Positions 20,901-34,090 are shown, counted from the stretch's first letter. The stretch: DNA of 64,000 bases from Pantoea sp. RIT-PI-b (GCF_001187905.1 NZ_LGIS01000014.1:496001-560000); one strand, 5' to 3'. Notes: a model not told the origin generated them from the letters alone. Translations and numbers: made by a program.

Positions 20901-22250
20901 ATGTTGAGTATACTCTGGAGTTTTGTCGCCTTTATCGTGGCGCTGGGCGTGCTGATTACCGTGCACGAATTTGGTCATTTTTGGGTCGCTCGTCGTTGCG
21001 GTGTCAAAGTCGAACGTTTCTCCATTGGCTTTGGTAAGGCGCTATGGCAGCGCACCGACCGTCAGGGCACCGAATATGTCATCGCGCTGATTCCTCTCGG
21101 TGGCTACGTTAAAATGCTCGATGAACGCGTTGAGAGCGTTCCCGCTGAACTGCGTCATCAAGCCTTCAACAATAAAACCGTGCTGCAGCGTGCTTCCATT
21201 ATTGCAGCCGGTCCTATCGCCAACTTCATCTTTGCCATATTTGCCTACTGGGTGGTGTTTATCCACGGCGTACCGGGCGTACGTCCGGTGGTTGGCGAAA
21301 TTCTGAACGGTTCCGTCGCTGCTGAAGCGCAAATTACCTCCGGCATGGAACTTAAAGCGGTAGATGGTATCGAAACGCCTGATTGGGATGCTGTGCGTAT
21401 GGCGCTGGTCGGTAAAATCGGTGACAGCGATGCCACGCTTACTGTTTCGCAATTTGGCGAAGAAGCTACGCAGCAAAAGCAATTAAATTTGCGCGAATGG
21501 CAATTTGAGCCTGATAAACAGGATCCGGTGGTCGCTTTAGGTATTCGTCCACGTGGGCCGCAGATTGAAACGACCTTAGCTGACGTTCAGGCAAACTCGC
21601 CGGCAAGCAATGCTGGTTTGCAAGCGGGCGATAGGATCGTTAAAGTCGATGGTCAGCCATTAACACAGTGGCAGACTTTTGCGGCGCAGGTGCGGGATAA
21701 CCCGGGCAAAAACATGGCGCTAGATATTGAGCGCAACGGCGAACCTGTGACGTTATCGCTCACGCCGGAAGCGAAACCGGGCAATGAAGCGGAAGGCTTC
21801 GCGGGTGTTATACCGCGCGTAATTCCACTGCCTGATGAGTACAAAACGGTAAGGCAATATGGGCCCTTTGCGGCTATCGGCGAAGCCAGTGTGAAAACCT
21901 GGCAGTTGATGAAGCTAACAGTTTCCATGTTGGGCAAGTTGATAACCGGGGATGTGAAGCTGAATAACCTGAGCGGGCCGATTTCGATTGCGCAAGGTGC
22001 CGGGTTATCAGCAGAGTACGGGGTGATTTATTACCTGATGTTCCTGGCGCTAATCAGCGTCAACCTGGGCATCATTAACCTGTTCCCTCTGCCGGTTTTA
22101 GATGGTGGTCATCTGCTCTTTCTGGCGATCGAAAAGATCAAAGGTAGACCGGTGTCCGAGCGAGTTCAGGACTTTAGTTATCGCATTGGCTCAATCTTGC
22201 TGGTGCTGTTAATGGGGCTTGCACTTTTCAATGATTTCTCTCGTCTGTAA
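20901..22250 (+). CDS. rseP: RIP zinc metalloprotease RseP
   Basis: 449 aa site-2 inner-membrane protease. Cleaves RseA to release sigma-E and also clears signal peptides. Zinc site HEFGH in the first membrane segment ([16 protein letters not shown]), two tandem PDZ domains (about 125-310), and the third zinc ligand in the [15 protein letters not shown] motif. Lies 12 bp after cdsA. It fits the block of sigma-E-related envelope genes (rseP, bamA, skp). Confidence 0.97.
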   Translation: MLSILWSFVAFIVALGVLITVHEFGHFWVARRCGVKVERFSIGFGKALWQRTDRQGTEYVIALIPLGGYVKMLDERVESVPAELRHQAFNNKTVLQRASIIAAGPIANFIFAIFAYWVVFIHGVPGVRPVVGEILNGSVAAEAQITSGMELKAVDGIETPDWDAVRMALVGKIGDSDATLTVSQFGEEATQQKQLNLREWQFEPDKQDPVVALGIRPRGPQIETTLADVQANSPASNAGLQAGDRIVKVDGQPLTQWQTFAAQVRDNPGKNMALDIERNGEPVTLSLTPEAKPGNEAEGFAGVIPRVIPLPDEYKTVRQYGPFAAIGEASVKTWQLMKLTVSMLGKLITGDVKLNNLSGPISIAQGAGLSAEYGVIYYLMFLALISVNLGIINLFPLPVLDGGHLLFLAIEKIKGRPVSERVQDFSYRIGSILLVLLMGLALFNDFSRL

Positions 22251-22301
22251 TAGCTGGAACGCATACAGGTGCGGGATGTGTTAGGAAAACGCATAACAAC
22301 G

Positions 22302-24713
22302 ATGGCGATGAAAAAGTTGCTCATAGCGTCGCTGCTGTTTAGCAGCGCCACCGTTTACGGTGCAGACGATTTCGTAGTGAAGGACATTCATTTCGAAGGT
22401 CTACAACGAGTCGCCGTCGGCGCGGCTCTGCTCAGCATGCCGGTACGTGTCGGTGATACGGTGAATGATGATGATGTCAGAAACACCATTCGCTCACTGT
22501 TTGCCACCGGTAACTTTGAAGATGTGCAGGTTCTGCGTGACGGGACAACCCTGATTGTTCAGGTGAAAGAGCGTCCAACCATTGCCAACATCACTTTCTC
22601 CGGTAACAAAGCGGTGAAAGAAGATCAGCTGAAACAGAACCTCGAGGCTTCTGGCGTGCGCGTTGGCGAAGCGCTGGATCGCACCACGCTCTCTTCAATC
22701 GAAAAGGGTCTGGAAGATTTCTACTACAGCGTCGGTAAATACACCGCCAGCGTCAAAGCGATTGCTACGCCGCTGCCACGTAACCGTGTTGACCTGAAAT
22801 TCGTCTTCCAGGAAGGCGTTTCTGCGCAGATTCAACAGATCAATATCGTCGGCAATAAAGCTTTCAGCTCTGACGAACTGATCTCACGCTTCTCACTGCG
22901 TGATGAAGTGCCGTGGTGGAACGTGGTCGGCGATCGTAAATATCAGAAGCAAAAATTAGCGGGCGATCTCGAAACCCTGCGCAGCTTCTATTTGGATCGT
23001 GGTTATGCGCGTTTCAATATCGATTCCACGCAGGTGAGCCTGACGCCAGATAAGAAAGGCATCTACATCACCGTGAACATTAACGAAGGCGATCAGTACA
23101 AGATTGCTGGCGTGATTGTGAACGGCAGCATGGCGGGCCATTCTGCGGAAATCGAAAAGATGACCAGAATTCCATCGGGTGAGCTGTACAACGGCACCAA
23201 AGTTACCCAGATGGAAGATGACATCAAGAAATTGCTGGGTCGTTATGGCTACGCCTATCCGCGTGTCGTGACACAACCTGAAATTAACGATGCCGACAAA
23301 ACCGTCAAGCTGCATATCAACGTTGATGCGGGCAACCGCTACTACGTGCGTAAGGTACGCTTCGAAGGCAACGACACATCGAAAGATTCAGTACTGCGCC
23401 GTGAAATGCGTCAGATGGAAGGTGCCTGGTTGGGCAGCGACCTCGTTGATCAAGGTAAAGAGCGTCTGAATCGTACGGGTTACTTCGAAACCGTTGACGT
23501 TGATACACAGCGCGTTGCGGGTGCACCAGACCAGGTTGATGTGGTTTACAAGGTGAAAGAGCGTAACACCGGTACCTTCAACTTTGGTGTCGGTTACGGT
23601 ACCGAAAGTGGAGTGAGTTTCCAGGTTGGCGTGACTCAGGAAAACTGGCTCGGCACCGGTAACACCGTTGGCATCAGCGGTACCAAAAATGATTACCAGA
23701 CCTATGCTGAGCTCTCCATGACCGATCCGTACTTTACGGTTGATGGAGTGAGCCTTGGCGGTCGTTTGTTCTATAACGATTTTAAAGCTGATGACGCGGA
23801 TCTGTCCGACTATACCAACAAAAGTTATGGTCTCGATGGAACGCTGGGCTTCCCGGTCAATGAAAATAACACGCTGCGTGTTGGTTTAGGATACGTACAT
23901 AACGACCTGTCCAACATGCGTCCACAGATTGCTATGTGGCGTTATCTTGATTCGGTGGGGCGTCATCAGGGCCTGAATGATGAAGGCGATTTCTCCGCAG
24001 ATGATTTCACCTTCAACTATGGCTGGACGTATAACACCTTAGACCGCGGCTTCTTCCCAACGCGCGGTAACCGTACCAACCTAAACGGTAAAGTGACCAT
24101 TCCGGGCTCTGATAACGCGTTCTACAAAGCGACATTAGATAGCCAGCAATATGTGCCGCTGAACCGCGATGGTACGTGGGTGGTATTAGGTCGTGGTCGT
24201 GTTGGATATGGTGACGGACTCGGTGGAAAAGAGATGCCGTTCTATGAGAACTTCTACGGCGGTGGTTCAAGCACGGTTCGTGGCTTCCAGTCTAATACCA
24301 TTGGTCCTAAAGCTGCGTATCTGAACGATGGCTCATCTACCTGTAATCTGACCAACCCGAACGGGGTTTGTAAGTCAGATGATGCGGTAGGGGGTAATGC
24401 TATGGCGATTGCCAGCCTTGAGCTGATTACGCCTACGCCGTTCCTGAGCGAAAAGTATGCAAACTCTGTGCGTACCTCGGTGTTTATGGATGCCGGTACC
24501 GTTTGGGATACCAAATGGCAGAACACCGCAGAAACACGTGCGGCGGGTGTGCCGGACTACAGCGATCCTAACAACATTCGCGTCTCTGCCGGTGTGGCAC
24601 TGCAGTGGATGTCACCATTAGGACCGTTGGTATTCTCATACGCCCAGCCGATGAAGAAAGTCGAGGGAGACAAGTCAGAGCAATTCCAGTTTAACATCGG
24701 TAAAACCTGGTAA
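22302..24713 (+). CDS. bamA: Outer-membrane protein assembly factor BamA
   Basis: 803 aa. Central component of the BAM complex that inserts beta-barrel proteins. Start chosen at 22302 ([20 protein letters not shown]), the family start; the open frame upstream to 22269 has no match. Signal peptide about 1-20, five POTRA domains (about 22-420), then a 16-strand barrel with the conserved loop-6 motif [15 protein letters not shown] and C-terminal FNIGKTW. The surface loop after GPKA is shorter and different in sequence from E. coli, as expected for an exposed loop. Confidence 0.98.
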   Translation: MAMKKLLIASLLFSSATVYGADDFVVKDIHFEGLQRVAVGAALLSMPVRVGDTVNDDDVRNTIRSLFATGNFEDVQVLRDGTTLIVQVKERPTIANITFSGNKAVKEDQLKQNLEASGVRVGEALDRTTLSSIEKGLEDFYYSVGKYTASVKAIATPLPRNRVDLKFVFQEGVSAQIQQINIVGNKAFSSDELISRFSLRDEVPWWNVVGDRKYQKQKLAGDLETLRSFYLDRGYARFNIDSTQVSLTPDKKGIYITVNINEGDQYKIAGVIVNGSMAGHSAEIEKMTRIPSGELYNGTKVTQMEDDIKKLLGRYGYAYPRVVTQPEINDADKTVKLHINVDAGNRYYVRKVRFEGNDTSKDSVLRREMRQMEGAWLGSDLVDQGKERLNRTGYFETVDVDTQRVAGAPDQVDVVYKVKERNTGTFNFGVGYGTESGVSFQVGVTQENWLGTGNTVGISGTKNDYQTYAELSMTDPYFTVDGVSLGGRLFYNDFKADDADLSDYTNKSYGLDGTLGFPVNENNTLRVGLGYVHNDLSNMRPQIAMWRYLDSVGRHQGLNDEGDFSADDFTFNYGWTYNTLDRGFFPTRGNRTNLNGKVTIPGSDNAFYKATLDSQQYVPLNRDGTWVVLGRGRVGYGDGLGGKEMPFYENFYGGGSSTVRGFQSNTIGPKAAYLNDGSSTCNLTNPNGVCKSDDAVGGNAMAIASLELITPTPFLSEKYANSVRTSVFMDAGTVWDTKWQNTAETRAAGVPDYSDPNNIRVSAGVALQWMSPLGPLVFSYAQPMKKVEGDKSEQFQFNIGKTW

Positions 24714-24808
24714 GGCTCTGAACAAGGAAGTGAAAATACCGTCTTGCATGCGTGCCGTTTAAAGATGCGGCACGCTGCAAACACACACGTTGAGGTAAGG
24801 AGTTTATA

Positions 24809-25309
24809 GTGAAAAAGTTGTTCTGTGCTGCTGCTCTGGGTGTTGCATTAGCTGCTTCTGCGGGTGCCCAAGCGGCTGATAAAGTTGCCGTCGTGAACCT
24901 GAGCCAGGTTTTCCAGCAGTCTCCGCAGCGTGCCGCTGTTGCTAAGCAACTGGAAGGTGAATTCCAGAGCCGCGCCTCTGACCTCCAGTCTCAGCAGCAG
25001 AAGATCCAGCAAGAAATTCAGGATCTGCAGCGTAATGCGTCGACCATGAAAGCGAGCGACCGTACCAAGAAAGAGAAGCAGATTTCTTCTGAGCGTGCTG
25101 CCTTTGAACAAAAAGCACAGGCTTTTGACAAAGACAACCAAACCCGTCAGATGCAGGAACGTAACAAGCTGCTGGCTAAAATCCAGACCGCTGTGCAGTC
25201 TGTAGCGAAAAGCGAAGGTTACGATCTGGTTCTGGACTCTCAGGCCGTGCTGTACTCTTCTTCTGATGCTAAAGACATCACTGCTGACGTTGTAAAACAG
25301 GTTAAATAA
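24809..25309 (+). CDS. skp: Periplasmic chaperone Skp
   Basis: 166 aa. Trimeric 'jellyfish' holdase for outer-membrane proteins on their way to BamA. GTG start with AAGGAG 7 nt upstream. Signal peptide about 1-22 (ending AGAQA), followed by DKVAVVNLSQVFQQ and long coiled-coil arms rich in Q and K (about 50-110). The end SSSDAKDITADVVKQVK matches the family. Only 3 bp separate it from lpxD. Confidence 0.96.
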   Translation: MKKLFCAAALGVALAASAGAQAADKVAVVNLSQVFQQSPQRAAVAKQLEGEFQSRASDLQSQQQKIQQEIQDLQRNASTMKASDRTKKEKQISSERAAFEQKAQAFDKDNQTRQMQERNKLLAKIQTAVQSVAKSEGYDLVLDSQAVLYSSSDAKDITADVVKQVK

Positions 25310-25312
25310 TTG

Positions 25313-26338
25313 ATGTCATCAATTCGACTGGCTGATTTAGCCCAGCAGTTGGATGCAGAATTGCACGGAGATGGCGATATCGTCATCTCCGGCATTGCTT
25401 CTATGCAATCCGCCACAACTGGCCAAATCACTTTTCTTGCAAACAGCCGCTACCGCGAGCAGCTCGCTACTATCCAGGCTTCAGCCGTGGTGCTGACGGA
25501 AGCGGACCTGGAGTGGTGTAAAACGGCCGCCCTGGTGGTGAAAAATCCTTACCTAACTTATGCCCACATGGCACAACTGCTGGACACCACGCCGCAGCCC
25601 GCGCAGAATATCGCGCCCAGCGCGGTGATCGATGCAACTGCGAAGCTGGGTAAGAATGTTTCGGTAGGCGCAAATGCGGTGATTGAGTCCGGCGTTGAGC
25701 TGGGTGATGACGTCGTTATTGGCGCAGGATGTTTTGTTGGTAAGCAGACGCGTATCGGTCGCGGCTCACGCTTGTGGGCTAACGTCACGATTTATCACGA
25801 AATCCAGATTGGTCAGGATTGTCTGATTCAGTCCGGCACGGTAATCGGTGCTGATGGTTTCGGGTATGCTAACGATCGCGGCAACTGGGTGAAAATTCCG
25901 CAGCTGGGTACCGTAGTGATTGGTGATCGGGTAGAAATTGGTGCCTGTACCACTATCGATCGCGGCGCGCTGGATAACACTCTGATCGGCAATGGTGTTA
26001 TCATAGACAACCAGTGTCAGATTGCCCACAACGTGATCATTGGTGATAACACCGCAGTTGCTGGTGGTGTGATCATGGCGGGTAGTCTGAAGATTGGACG
26101 TTACTGTATGATTGGCGGCGCCAGCGTCATTAACGGCCATATGGAAATCTGTGACAAAGTGACCGTAACGGGCATGGGCATGGTAATGCGCCCCATCACA
26201 GAACCTGGGGTATACTCGTCGGGTATTCCACTGCAACCCAACAAAACCTGGCGTAAAACTGCAGCGCTGGTGATGAACATCGATGAAATAAGCAAACGCT
26301 TAAAAGCCATCGAACGTAAGGTCGGCAAAGACGACTAA
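25313..26338 (+). CDS. lpxD: UDP-3-O-(3-hydroxymyristoyl)glucosamine N-acyltransferase
   Basis: 341 aa. Third step of lipid A synthesis. ATG 25313 gives the E. coli length; a TTG three bases earlier is an alternative. N-terminal uridine-binding domain ([20 protein letters not shown]), then a left-handed beta-helix of hexapeptide repeats (about 110-290) with the catalytic His in [13 protein letters not shown], and a C-terminal helix. Confidence 0.97.
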   Translation: MSSIRLADLAQQLDAELHGDGDIVISGIASMQSATTGQITFLANSRYREQLATIQASAVVLTEADLEWCKTAALVVKNPYLTYAHMAQLLDTTPQPAQNIAPSAVIDATAKLGKNVSVGANAVIESGVELGDDVVIGAGCFVGKQTRIGRGSRLWANVTIYHEIQIGQDCLIQSGTVIGADGFGYANDRGNWVKIPQLGTVVIGDRVEIGACTTIDRGALDNTLIGNGVIIDNQCQIAHNVIIGDNTAVAGGVIMAGSLKIGRYCMIGGASVINGHMEICDKVTVTGMGMVMRPITEPGVYSSGIPLQPNKTWRKTAALVMNIDEISKRLKAIERKVGKDD

Positions 26339-26452
26339 ACGCATCCCACGCTACTCGCTTTCATAACAAGAAGTGTACTTTCTTCCACCGTCGGTTAAGC
26401 CGAACATGGCAGCAGGTATGGTAAGAAAGCGAAACGCCCCGAACTAATTTGC

Positions 26453-26486
26453 GGCCTGCGGAAGATCATTTTGATCGGTGCAGGCC
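26453..26486. other. Stem-loop in the lpxD-fabZ gap
   Basis: GGCCTGC (26453-26459) pairs with GCAGGCC (26480-26486), with an inner GATCA-TTT-TGATC stem. It sits in a 190-bp gap. No T-run follows, so it may act in RNA processing or be a partial terminator. Nothing else coding is seen in the gap. Confidence 0.5.
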
Positions 26487-26528
26487 GTGTTATTGTTGCC
26501 ATCAGATTTTTAGGACAGGAAGAGTATT

Positions 26529-26984
26529 TTGACTACTGAAACGCATACTCTGAAAATTGAAGAGATTTTAGAACTGCTGCCACACCGCTATCCTTTCTTG
26601 CTGGTTGATCGCGTGCTGGATTTTGAAGAGCATAAATACCTGCGCGCGGTTAAGAACGTTTCTGTTAACGAACCGTTTTTCCAGGGACATTTCCCTGGTA
26701 AGCCGATTTTTCCAGGCGTTCTGATTCTGGAAGCGATGGCGCAAGCGACCGGTATCCTGGCGTTTAAAAGCGTTGGAAAACTGGAGCCAGGCGAACTTTA
26801 TTACTTCGCCGGTATCGATGAAGCCCGTTTCAAACGTCCTGTAGTACCGGGCGATCAGATGATCATGGAAGTGACATTCGAGAAAACCCGTCGTGGCCTG
26901 ACGCGCTTTAAAGGCGTGGCGACCGTTGACGGCAAAATTGTCTGTGAAGCGACCATGATGTGTGCCCGTAGCCGGGAGGCATAA
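26529..26984 (+). CDS. fabZ: 3-hydroxyacyl-ACP dehydratase FabZ
   Basis: 151 aa hot-dog-fold dehydratase of fatty acid elongation. TTG start at 26529, as in E. coli, preceded by AGGAAG. Catalytic His is in [15 protein letters not shown] and Glu in [11 protein letters not shown]. It competes with LpxC/LpxA for hydroxymyristoyl-ACP, which is why its place between lpxD and lpxA is conserved. Confidence 0.98.
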   Translation: MTTETHTLKIEEILELLPHRYPFLLVDRVLDFEEHKYLRAVKNVSVNEPFFQGHFPGKPIFPGVLILEAMAQATGILAFKSVGKLEPGELYYFAGIDEARFKRPVVPGDQMIMEVTFEKTRRGLTRFKGVATVDGKIVCEATMMCARSREA

Positions 26985-26987
26985 TAA

Positions 26988-27776
26988 GTGATTGATTCAA
27001 CCGCCAATATTCATCCCAGTTCAGTTATTGAAGAAGGTGCCATTATCGGTGCCAATGTTCATATCGGCCCGTTCTGCTTTATCGGTGCCCACGTGGAAAT
27101 TGGTGAAGGTACCGTACTCAAATCACACGTGGTGGTGAACGGCCATACGCGTATCGGCAAAGATAATCAGATCTACCAGTTCGCTTCCATCGGTGAAGTT
27201 AACCAGGATCTGAAATATGCTGGCGAACCGACGCGCGTTGAAATTGGCGATCGCAACCGCATCCGCGAGAGCGTCACGATTCATCGTGGTACCACCCAGG
27301 GCGGCAATGTGACCAAAGTCGGCAGCGATAACCTGCTGATGGTTAATGCGCACATTGCCCATGACTGCGTGATCGGCAATCGCTGCATTTTTGCCAATAA
27401 TGCCACGCTGGGCGGTCACGTAACCGTTGATGATTTCGCTATTATTGGCGGCATGACAGCGGTACATCAGTGGTGCACCATTGGTGCGCATGTGATGGTT
27501 GGCGGTTGTTCAGGTGTCGCGCAGGATGTGCCGCCTTACGTTATTGCACAGGGTAACCATGCAACGCCGTACGGTATTAACATCGAAGGTCTGAAGCGTC
27601 GCGGCTTTAGCAAAGAAGCGCTGCATGCCATTCGCAACGCGTACAAACTGCTGTACCGCAGCGGCAAAACGCTGGATGAAGTGAAACCAGAGATTGAAGA
27701 GCTGGCGAAGCAACACAGCGAAGTACAGCCTTTCTATGATTTCTTTGCCCGTTCAACGCGTGGATTGATTCGTTAA
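26988..27776 (+). CDS. lpxA: UDP-N-acetylglucosamine acyltransferase LpxA
   Basis: 262 aa. First step of lipid A synthesis. GTG start 3 bp after the fabZ stop. Left-handed beta-helix from residue 1 to about 185 with the catalytic His in [12 protein letters not shown], then a helical C-terminal domain ([14 protein letters not shown]). Length equals E. coli. Confidence 0.98.
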   Translation: MIDSTANIHPSSVIEEGAIIGANVHIGPFCFIGAHVEIGEGTVLKSHVVVNGHTRIGKDNQIYQFASIGEVNQDLKYAGEPTRVEIGDRNRIRESVTIHRGTTQGGNVTKVGSDNLLMVNAHIAHDCVIGNRCIFANNATLGGHVTVDDFAIIGGMTAVHQWCTIGAHVMVGGCSGVAQDVPPYVIAQGNHATPYGINIEGLKRRGFSKEALHAIRNAYKLLYRSGKTLDEVKPEIEELAKQHSEVQPFYDFFARSTRGLIR

Positions 27777-27779
27777 TCC

Positions 27780-28928
27780 ATGTCAGCGCGTCCCCTCACG
27801 ATTGCCCTGGTCGCCGGAGAAACCTCCGGCGATATTCTTGGTGCAGGTCTCATCCGTGCGTTAAAAGCGCGTCATCCCAATGCACGCTTTGTTGGCGTGG
27901 CTGGCCCGCTGATGCAGGCCGAAGGCTGTGAAGCCTGGTACGAGATGGAAGAGCTGGCGGTGATGGGTATCGTCGAAGTGCTAGGCCGCTTGCGCCGCTT
28001 GCTTAAAATTCGTCACGACCTCACGCAGCGCTTTACCGAACTCAAGCCGGATGTCTTCGTTGGCATTGATGCGCCGGATTTCAACATTACGTTGGAAGGC
28101 AGCCTCAAGCGCCAAGGCATTCGCACTATTCATTACGTCAGCCCTTCGGTTTGGGCGTGGCGTCAAAAACGCGTGTTTAAAATCGGCCGTAATACCAATT
28201 TGGTGCTGGCCTTTTTGCCGTTTGAAAAAGCATTCTACGATCGCTTCAACGTGCCGTGCCGCTTTATTGGCCATACCATGGCCGATGCGATGCCGTTACA
28301 GCCTGATAAACTGGCGGCGCGCCGCGAGTTAGGCATAGCCGAAGAGGCGATTTGCCTCGGCTTATTGCCCGGCAGTCGCGGTGCAGAAGTTGAAATGCTC
28401 AGCGCCGATTTCCTGCGCGCTGCCCAACTTTTGCGTCAGCGCTATCCAACGCTGGAAATCGTGGTGCCGCTGGTCAATGCCAAACGTCGCGAACAGTTTG
28501 AGCAGATCAAAGCTGAGGTGGCGCCGGAACTGCCGATGCATTTGCTGGATGGCAAAGGCCGCCAGGCGATGCTGGCCAGTGACGCGGCTATTCTTGCGTC
28601 TGGCACCGCCGCGCTGGAGTGTATGCTGGCGAAATGCCCGATGGTAGTGGGCTATCGTATGAAGCCGTTTACCTTCTGGCTGGCCAAACGTTTGGTGAAA
28701 ACGCCGTATGTTTCGCTGCCGAATCTGCTGGCTGGTCGCGAACTGGTGAAAGAGCTGCTGCAGGACGAGTGCCAGCCTGAAGCTTTAGCTGCGGCGTTAG
28801 AACCCTTGCTGCACGCCGGGCCTGAGCGCGAAGCGTTACTGAACACCTTCACCGAACTGCATCAACAGATTCGCTGGAATGCCGACGAACAAGCGGCGGA
28901 TGCGGTACTGGAGATCATCAATGGCTGA
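27780..28928 (+). CDS. lpxB: Lipid A disaccharide synthase
   Basis: 382 aa GT-B (GT19) glycosyltransferase condensing UDP-diacylglucosamine with lipid X at the inner membrane. Family blocks: [51 protein letters not shown] and [20 protein letters not shown]. Its stop overlaps the rnhB start. Confidence 0.97.
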   Translation: MSARPLTIALVAGETSGDILGAGLIRALKARHPNARFVGVAGPLMQAEGCEAWYEMEELAVMGIVEVLGRLRRLLKIRHDLTQRFTELKPDVFVGIDAPDFNITLEGSLKRQGIRTIHYVSPSVWAWRQKRVFKIGRNTNLVLAFLPFEKAFYDRFNVPCRFIGHTMADAMPLQPDKLAARRELGIAEEAICLGLLPGSRGAEVEMLSADFLRAAQLLRQRYPTLEIVVPLVNAKRREQFEQIKAEVAPELPMHLLDGKGRQAMLASDAAILASGTAALECMLAKCPMVVGYRMKPFTFWLAKRLVKTPYVSLPNLLAGRELVKELLQDECQPEALAAALEPLLHAGPEREALLNTFTELHQQIRWNADEQAADAVLEIING

Positions 28929-29547
28929 ATTTATCTATCCCAACGCGCAGCGGATTGCCGGCGTTGATGAAGTTGGGCGCGGCCCGCTGGTTGGTGCCGT
29001 TGTCACTGCTGCGGTGATCCTCGATCCTGCCAATCCTATTGCAGGCCTGGCCGACTCAAAAAAGTTGTCAGAGAAGCGTCGTCTGGCGTTGTATGACGAG
29101 ATCAAAGAGAAGGCGTTGGCCTGGAGCCTTGGCCGTGCTGGACCTGAAGAGATCGATCAGCTCAATATTTTGCACGCTACCATGTTAGCGATGCAGCGCG
29201 CGGTGGCAGGTTTACCCGTTGCGCCAGACTTCGTACTGATCGATGGCAACCGTTGCCCAGCATTGCCGATGCCTTCGCTGGCAGTGGTGAAAGGCGATAG
29301 CCTGGTGAAAGAGATCAGTGCGGCCTCGATTATCGCTAAAGTGACGCGCGATCGGGAAATGGCCGCGCTGGATCTGCTATTCCCTGAATATGGCTTCGCG
29401 CAGCACAAAGGTTATCCGACTGCTTTGCATATGGAAAAGCTAACGCAGCACGGTGCCACACCTCACCATCGTCGCAGCTTTGCGCCGGTGCGTAACGCCC
29501 TGATTGATGCCGATGTGCGGGCTGCACATCAGCCAACTACGCTTTAA
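28921..29547 (+). CDS. rnhB: Ribonuclease HII
   Basis: 208 aa; removes single ribonucleotides misincorporated in DNA. ATG 28921 overlaps the lpxB stop by 8 nt; an upstream in-frame ATG lies inside lpxB and lacks family support. Active-site acidic residues in [24 protein letters not shown] and [16 protein letters not shown]. About 10 residues longer at the C-terminus than E. coli (ending AAHQPTTL). Confidence 0.95.
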   Translation: MAEFIYPNAQRIAGVDEVGRGPLVGAVVTAAVILDPANPIAGLADSKKLSEKRRLALYDEIKEKALAWSLGRAGPEEIDQLNILHATMLAMQRAVAGLPVAPDFVLIDGNRCPALPMPSLAVVKGDSLVKEISAASIIAKVTRDREMAALDLLFPEYGFAQHKGYPTALHMEKLTQHGATPHHRRSFAPVRNALIDADVRAAHQPTTL

Positions 29548-29578
29548 TAGCCTGACGCTGTTTTAACCGGAAACTGAT

Positions 29579-32500
29579 ATGGCTGAACCTCGTTTTATAC
29601 ATCTGCGCGTCCATAGCGATTACTCCATGGTTGATGGTCTGGCGAAAACCGGACCTTTAGTCAAGAAGGCGGCCGCGCTTGGCATGCCAGCGATTGCCAT
29701 GACCGACTACATCAACCTGTGTGGGTTGGTGCGTTTTTACGGCAGCGCGCACGGAGCGGGGATTAAGCCGATTGTGGGGGCTGACTTCCACGTCGCCAGT
29801 GAACTGATGGGTGACGAGCTGACGCAACTCACCGTGCTGGCCGCGAATAACACCGGTTATCAAAACCTGACGCTGCTGATTTCACGTGCCTATCAGCGCG
29901 GTTATGGCATCGATGGGCCGATCATCGATCGTGACTGGCTGCTGGAATTAGGCGAAGGTTTGATTCTGCTGTCGGGTGGACGCCGCGGTGATGTTGGTCG
30001 TAGCCTGCTGCGCGGCAATAGCGCCATGGTGGCGCAGTGTTTGAGCTTCTATCAGGAACACTTCCCTAATCGCTATTACCTCGAGCTCATCCGCACCGGT
30101 CGTGCTGATGAGGAAGCTTATCTGCACGCTGCGGTTGAGTTAGCGATCGCCGAAGGCGTGCCGGTGGTGGCCACTAACGAAGTGTGCTTCCTGAATGAAG
30201 AAGATTTTGATGCGCATGAAATCCGCGTCGCAATTCATGACGGCTATACGCTGGATGATCCTAAGCGCCCGCGCAATTACAGTCCTCAGCAATATATGCG
30301 CAGTGAAGAGGAGATGTGCGAGCTGTTCTCGGACATCCCGGAAGCGCTGGAAAATAGCGTAGAGATTGCTAAGCGCTGTAACGTAACCGTGCGCCTCGGC
30401 GAATATTTCCTGCCACAGTTCCCCACCGGTGAGATGAGCACCGAAGACTTCCTCGTGGCGAAGTCACGTGAAGGTCTGGAAGAGCGTATGGAATTTCTCT
30501 TCCCGGATCCGGCGGAGCGCGCTGAGAAACGCGTGGAATATGATGAACGTCTGGATATTGAACTCACCGTAATCAACCAGATGGGCTTCCCCGGCTACTT
30601 CCTGATCGTGATGGAGTTTATTCAGTGGTCCAAGGATAACGGCATCCCCGTGGGTCCTGGCCGCGGCTCGGGTGCGGGCTCGCTGGTGGCGTATGCGCTG
30701 AAGATTACCGATATTGATCCGCTGGAGTTTGACCTGCTGTTCGAACGCTTCCTTAATCCAGAACGTGTGTCGATGCCCGACTTCGACGTCGACTTCTGCA
30801 TGGAGAAGCGCGATCAGGTTATCGATCACGTTGCCGAGATGTACGGACGTGAAGCGGTATCGCAGATCATCACCTTCGGTACCATGGCGGCGAAAGCGGT
30901 AATCCGCGATGTGGGACGCGTGTTGGGTCATCCGTATGGTTTCGTCGATCGTATCTCCAAACTGATCCCGCCGGATCCGGGCATGACGCTGGAAAAAGCC
31001 TTCCTGGCTGAACCGCAGCTGCCGGAGATCTACGAGGCAGACGAAGAGGTTAAAGCGCTGATCGACATGGCGCGCAAGCTGGAAGGTGTCACGCGTAACG
31101 CCGGTAAACATGCCGGTGGTGTGGTGATCTCGCCAACCAAAATTACCGATTTTGCGCCGCTGTACTGCGATGAAAACGGACAGTTCCCGGTTACCCAGTT
31201 TGATAAGAATGACGTGGAATACGCCGGGCTGGTGAAGTTTGACTTCCTCGGCTTGCGTACGCTCACCATCATCGACTGGGCGCTGAAGATGATTAACCCG
31301 CGCCGTGAAAAGCAGGGTTTGCCGCCGATCGATATCGCTGCCATCCCGCTGGATGACAAGAAAAGCTTCGACATGCTGCAGCGCTCGGAAACCACCGCAG
31401 TGTTCCAGCTTGAATCGCGCGGCATGAAAGATCTGATCAAACGTCTGAAGCCTGACTGCTTCGAAGATATGATCGCTCTGGTGGCATTGTTCCGTCCGGG
31501 CCCACTGCAATCGGGCATGGTAGATAACTTCATCGACCGTAAGCACGGCCGCGAAGAGATCTCCTATCCGGATATTCAGTGGCAGCACGAAACCCTGAAA
31601 CCGGTACTGGAGCCGACCTACGGCATTATCCTGTATCAGGAACAGGTGATGCAGATCGCGCAGGTGCTGTCCGGCTATACGCTGGGTGGCGCAGATATGT
31701 TGCGTCGTGCGATGGGTAAAAAGAAACCAGAAGAGATGGCGAAGCAGCGTTCGGTATTCCAGGACGGTGCGGAGAAGATGGGCGTCGATGGCGAACTGTC
31801 GATGAAAATCTTCGATCTGGTGGAGAAGTTCGCCGGTTATGGCTTTAACAAGTCGCACTCCGCCGCTTACGCCCTGGTTTCCTATCAAACGCTGTGGCTG
31901 AAAGCGCACTATCCGGCAGAGTTTATGGCGGCGGTAATGACCGCCGATATGGATAACACCGAGAAAGTGGTTGGACTGGTCGATGAGTGCTGGCGTATGG
32001 GCCTTAAAGTGCTGCCGCCGGACATCAACTCAGGTTTGTATCCGTTCCACGTCAATGACGAAGGCGAGATCGTTTACGGCATTGGCGCGATTAAAGGCGT
32101 GGGCGAAGGTCCGATCGAAGCGATCATTGATGCGCGTAACGAGGGCGGCTACTTCAAAGAGCTGTTCGATCTCTGTGCGCGCACTGACACCAAGAAGATC
32201 AACCGTCGCGTGATGGAAAAACTGATCATGTCGGGCGCGTTCGATCGTCTGGGTCCGCATCGTGCAGCATTGATGAGTGCGCTTGGCGATGCATTAAAAG
32301 CCGCCGATCAGCACGCTAAAGCCGAAGCCATTGGCCAGGCCGATATGTTTGGTGTGCTGGCGGAAGAGCCGGAGCAGGTTGAGAAATCCTACGCCAGCAT
32401 TACGCCATGGCCGGAACAAGTTCAGTTGGATGGCGAACGTGAGACGCTTGGCCTGTATCTCACCGGCCATCCTATTAATCAGTATTTGAAAGAAATTGAG

Positions 32501-33061
32501 CGTTACGTTGGCGGCATGCGGCTGAAAGACATGCATCCAACAGATCGTGGTAAAGTAACCGTCGCGGCGGGGCTGGTGATTGCCGCCCGCGTGATGGTCA
32601 CCAAGCGCGGCAACCGAATTGGTATTTGTACGATTGACGATCGTTCTGGTCGTCTTGAAGTGATGTTATTTACCGATGCGTTAGATAAATACCAGCAGTT
32701 GCTGGAGAAGGACCGTATCCTGATCGTCAGTGGACAGGTCAGCTTTGATGACTTTAGCGGTGGCCTTAAAATGACCGCTCGAGAAGTTATGGACATCGAC
32801 GAAGCGCGGGAAAAATACGCGCGCGGACTTGCTATCTCGCTGACGGACAGGCAAATTGATGACCAGCTTTTAAACCGTCTCCGCCAGTCTCTGGAGCCTC
32901 ATCGCTCCGGGACCATTCCGGTGCATCTCTACTATCAGAGAGCCGATGCGCGAGCGAAGCTACGCTTTGGTGCAGCGTGGCGAATTTCGCCTAGCGATCG
33001 TTTACTCAACGATTTGCGGTCGTTAGTAGGATCGGAGCAGGTGGAACTGGAGTTTGACTAA
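29579..33061 (+). CDS. dnaE: DNA polymerase III alpha subunit
   Basis: 1160 aa, the replicative polymerase catalytic subunit. PHP domain at the N-terminus ([22 protein letters not shown]); C-family polymerase core with the three catalytic Asp in the PDFDVDFC region; [14 protein letters not shown]; helix-hairpin-helix; OB domain about 1000-1070; and the beta-clamp motif ADMFG near residue 920. Length equals E. coli. Begins 31 bp after rnhB. Confidence 0.99.
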   Translation: MAEPRFIHLRVHSDYSMVDGLAKTGPLVKKAAALGMPAIAMTDYINLCGLVRFYGSAHGAGIKPIVGADFHVASELMGDELTQLTVLAANNTGYQNLTLLISRAYQRGYGIDGPIIDRDWLLELGEGLILLSGGRRGDVGRSLLRGNSAMVAQCLSFYQEHFPNRYYLELIRTGRADEEAYLHAAVELAIAEGVPVVATNEVCFLNEEDFDAHEIRVAIHDGYTLDDPKRPRNYSPQQYMRSEEEMCELFSDIPEALENSVEIAKRCNVTVRLGEYFLPQFPTGEMSTEDFLVAKSREGLEERMEFLFPDPAERAEKRVEYDERLDIELTVINQMGFPGYFLIVMEFIQWSKDNGIPVGPGRGSGAGSLVAYALKITDIDPLEFDLLFERFLNPERVSMPDFDVDFCMEKRDQVIDHVAEMYGREAVSQIITFGTMAAKAVIRDVGRVLGHPYGFVDRISKLIPPDPGMTLEKAFLAEPQLPEIYEADEEVKALIDMARKLEGVTRNAGKHAGGVVISPTKITDFAPLYCDENGQFPVTQFDKNDVEYAGLVKFDFLGLRTLTIIDWALKMINPRREKQGLPPIDIAAIPLDDKKSFDMLQRSETTAVFQLESRGMKDLIKRLKPDCFEDMIALVALFRPGPLQSGMVDNFIDRKHGREEISYPDIQWQHETLKPVLEPTYGIILYQEQVMQIAQVLSGYTLGGADMLRRAMGKKKPEEMAKQRSVFQDGAEKMGVDGELSMKIFDLVEKFAGYGFNKSHSAAYALVSYQTLWLKAHYPAEFMAAVMTADMDNTEKVVGLVDECWRMGLKVLPPDINSGLYPFHVNDEGEIVYGIGAIKGVGEGPIEAIIDARNEGGYFKELFDLCARTDTKKINRRVMEKLIMSGAFDRLGPHRAALMSALGDALKAADQHAKAEAIGQADMFGVLAEEPEQVEKSYASITPWPEQVQLDGERETLGLYLTGHPINQYLKEIERYVGGMRLKDMHPTDRGKVTVAAGLVIAARVMVTKRGNRIGICTIDDRSGRLEVMLFTDALDKYQQLLEKDRILIVSGQVSFDDFSGGLKMTAREVMDIDEAREKYARGLAISLTDRQIDDQLLNRLRQSLEPHRSGTIPVHLYYQRADARAKLRFGAAWRISPSDRLLNDLRSLVGSEQVELEFD

Positions 33062-33073
33062 AACAGGAACATT

Positions 33074-34033
33074 ATGAGTCTTAATTACCTGGATTTTGAA
33101 CAGCCAATCGCAGAGCTTGAAGCGAAAATCGACTCGTTAAAATCGATTGGCCGTTCGGATGAGAAACACGATATTAATTTGGATGAGGAAGTGCAGCGCC
33201 TGCGCGAAAAAAGCGTTGAGCTGACCCGTAAAATCTTCTCCGATTTAGGCGCCTGGCAAGTGGCGCAACTTGCGCGTCATCCGCTGCGTCCTTATACACT
33301 GGACTATATCCGCAACGCGTTTGATGATTTCGACGAACTGGCTGGCGACCGCGCTTATGCCGATGATAAAGCGATTGTCGGTGGTATTGCACGTCTCGAC
33401 GGCCGCCCGGTGATGATCATTGGTCATCAGAAAGGTCGCGAAACCAAAGAGAAAATCCGTCGTAACTTCGGCATGCCGGCACCGGAAGGCTATCGCAAAG
33501 CGCTGCGCCTGATGGAAATGGCGGAACGTTTCAAGATGCCGCTGATCACCTTTATCGACACGCCGGGTGCGTATCCGGGCGTCGGTGCAGAAGAGCGCGG
33601 TCAGTCTGAAGCGATCGCTCGCAACCTGCGTGAAATGTCTGGCCTGAAAATTCCGGTGATTTGTACCGTAATCGGCGAAGGCGGTTCCGGTGGGGCGTTG
33701 GCCATCGGCGTGGGCGACAAAGTGAACATGCTGCAGTACAGCACCTATTCAGTGATTTCACCGGAAGGTTGTGCGTCGATTCTGTGGAAAAGCGCCGATA
33801 AAGCGCCATTGGCCGCAGAAGCGATGGGCATCACCGCTGAACGTCTGAAAGAGCTGAAGCTGATTGATTCCATCGTTCCAGAACCGCTGGGGGGTGCACA
33901 TCGTCATCCGCTGGATATCGCTGCCAGTCTGAAGCAGCAGCTGTTGGCTGATCTGGCCGATCTCGATGTGTTGAGCACCGAAGAGTTGCTTAACCGTCGC
34001 TATCAGCGCCTGATGAACTACGGCTACGCGTGA
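33074..34033 (+). CDS. accA: Acetyl-CoA carboxylase carboxyltransferase subunit alpha
   Basis: 319 aa. Forms an alpha2beta2 carboxyltransferase with AccD and makes malonyl-CoA. Crotonase-fold blocks [23 protein letters not shown] and [15 protein letters not shown] are intact. AGGA ribosome site; 12 bp after dnaE. Confidence 0.98.
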   Translation: MSLNYLDFEQPIAELEAKIDSLKSIGRSDEKHDINLDEEVQRLREKSVELTRKIFSDLGAWQVAQLARHPLRPYTLDYIRNAFDDFDELAGDRAYADDKAIVGGIARLDGRPVMIIGHQKGRETKEKIRRNFGMPAPEGYRKALRLMEMAERFKMPLITFIDTPGAYPGVGAEERGQSEAIARNLREMSGLKIPVICTVIGEGGSGGALAIGVGDKVNMLQYSTYSVISPEGCASILWKSADKAPLAAEAMGITAERLKELKLIDSIVPEPLGGAHRHPLDIAASLKQQLLADLADLDVLSTEELLNRRYQRLMNYGYA

Positions 34034-34054
34034 TAAGCAATGCTGCATAAGAAG

Positions 34055-34079
34055 AAGCGGACTTCGGTCCGCTTTTTTT
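34055..34079 (+). terminator. Terminator after accA
   Basis: AAGCGGAC-TTCG-GTCCGCTT perfect 8-bp stem with a UUCG loop, followed by a T-run. Confidence 0.95.
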
Positions 34080-34090
34080 ATGCCTGTTAA

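Noticed and set aside
30464..31909. 481-codon open frame antisense to dnaE
   Set aside because: It is the mirror of the highly conserved polymerase core and exists because of GC-rich codon structure; its protein has no recognisable features and no ribosome site was evident.
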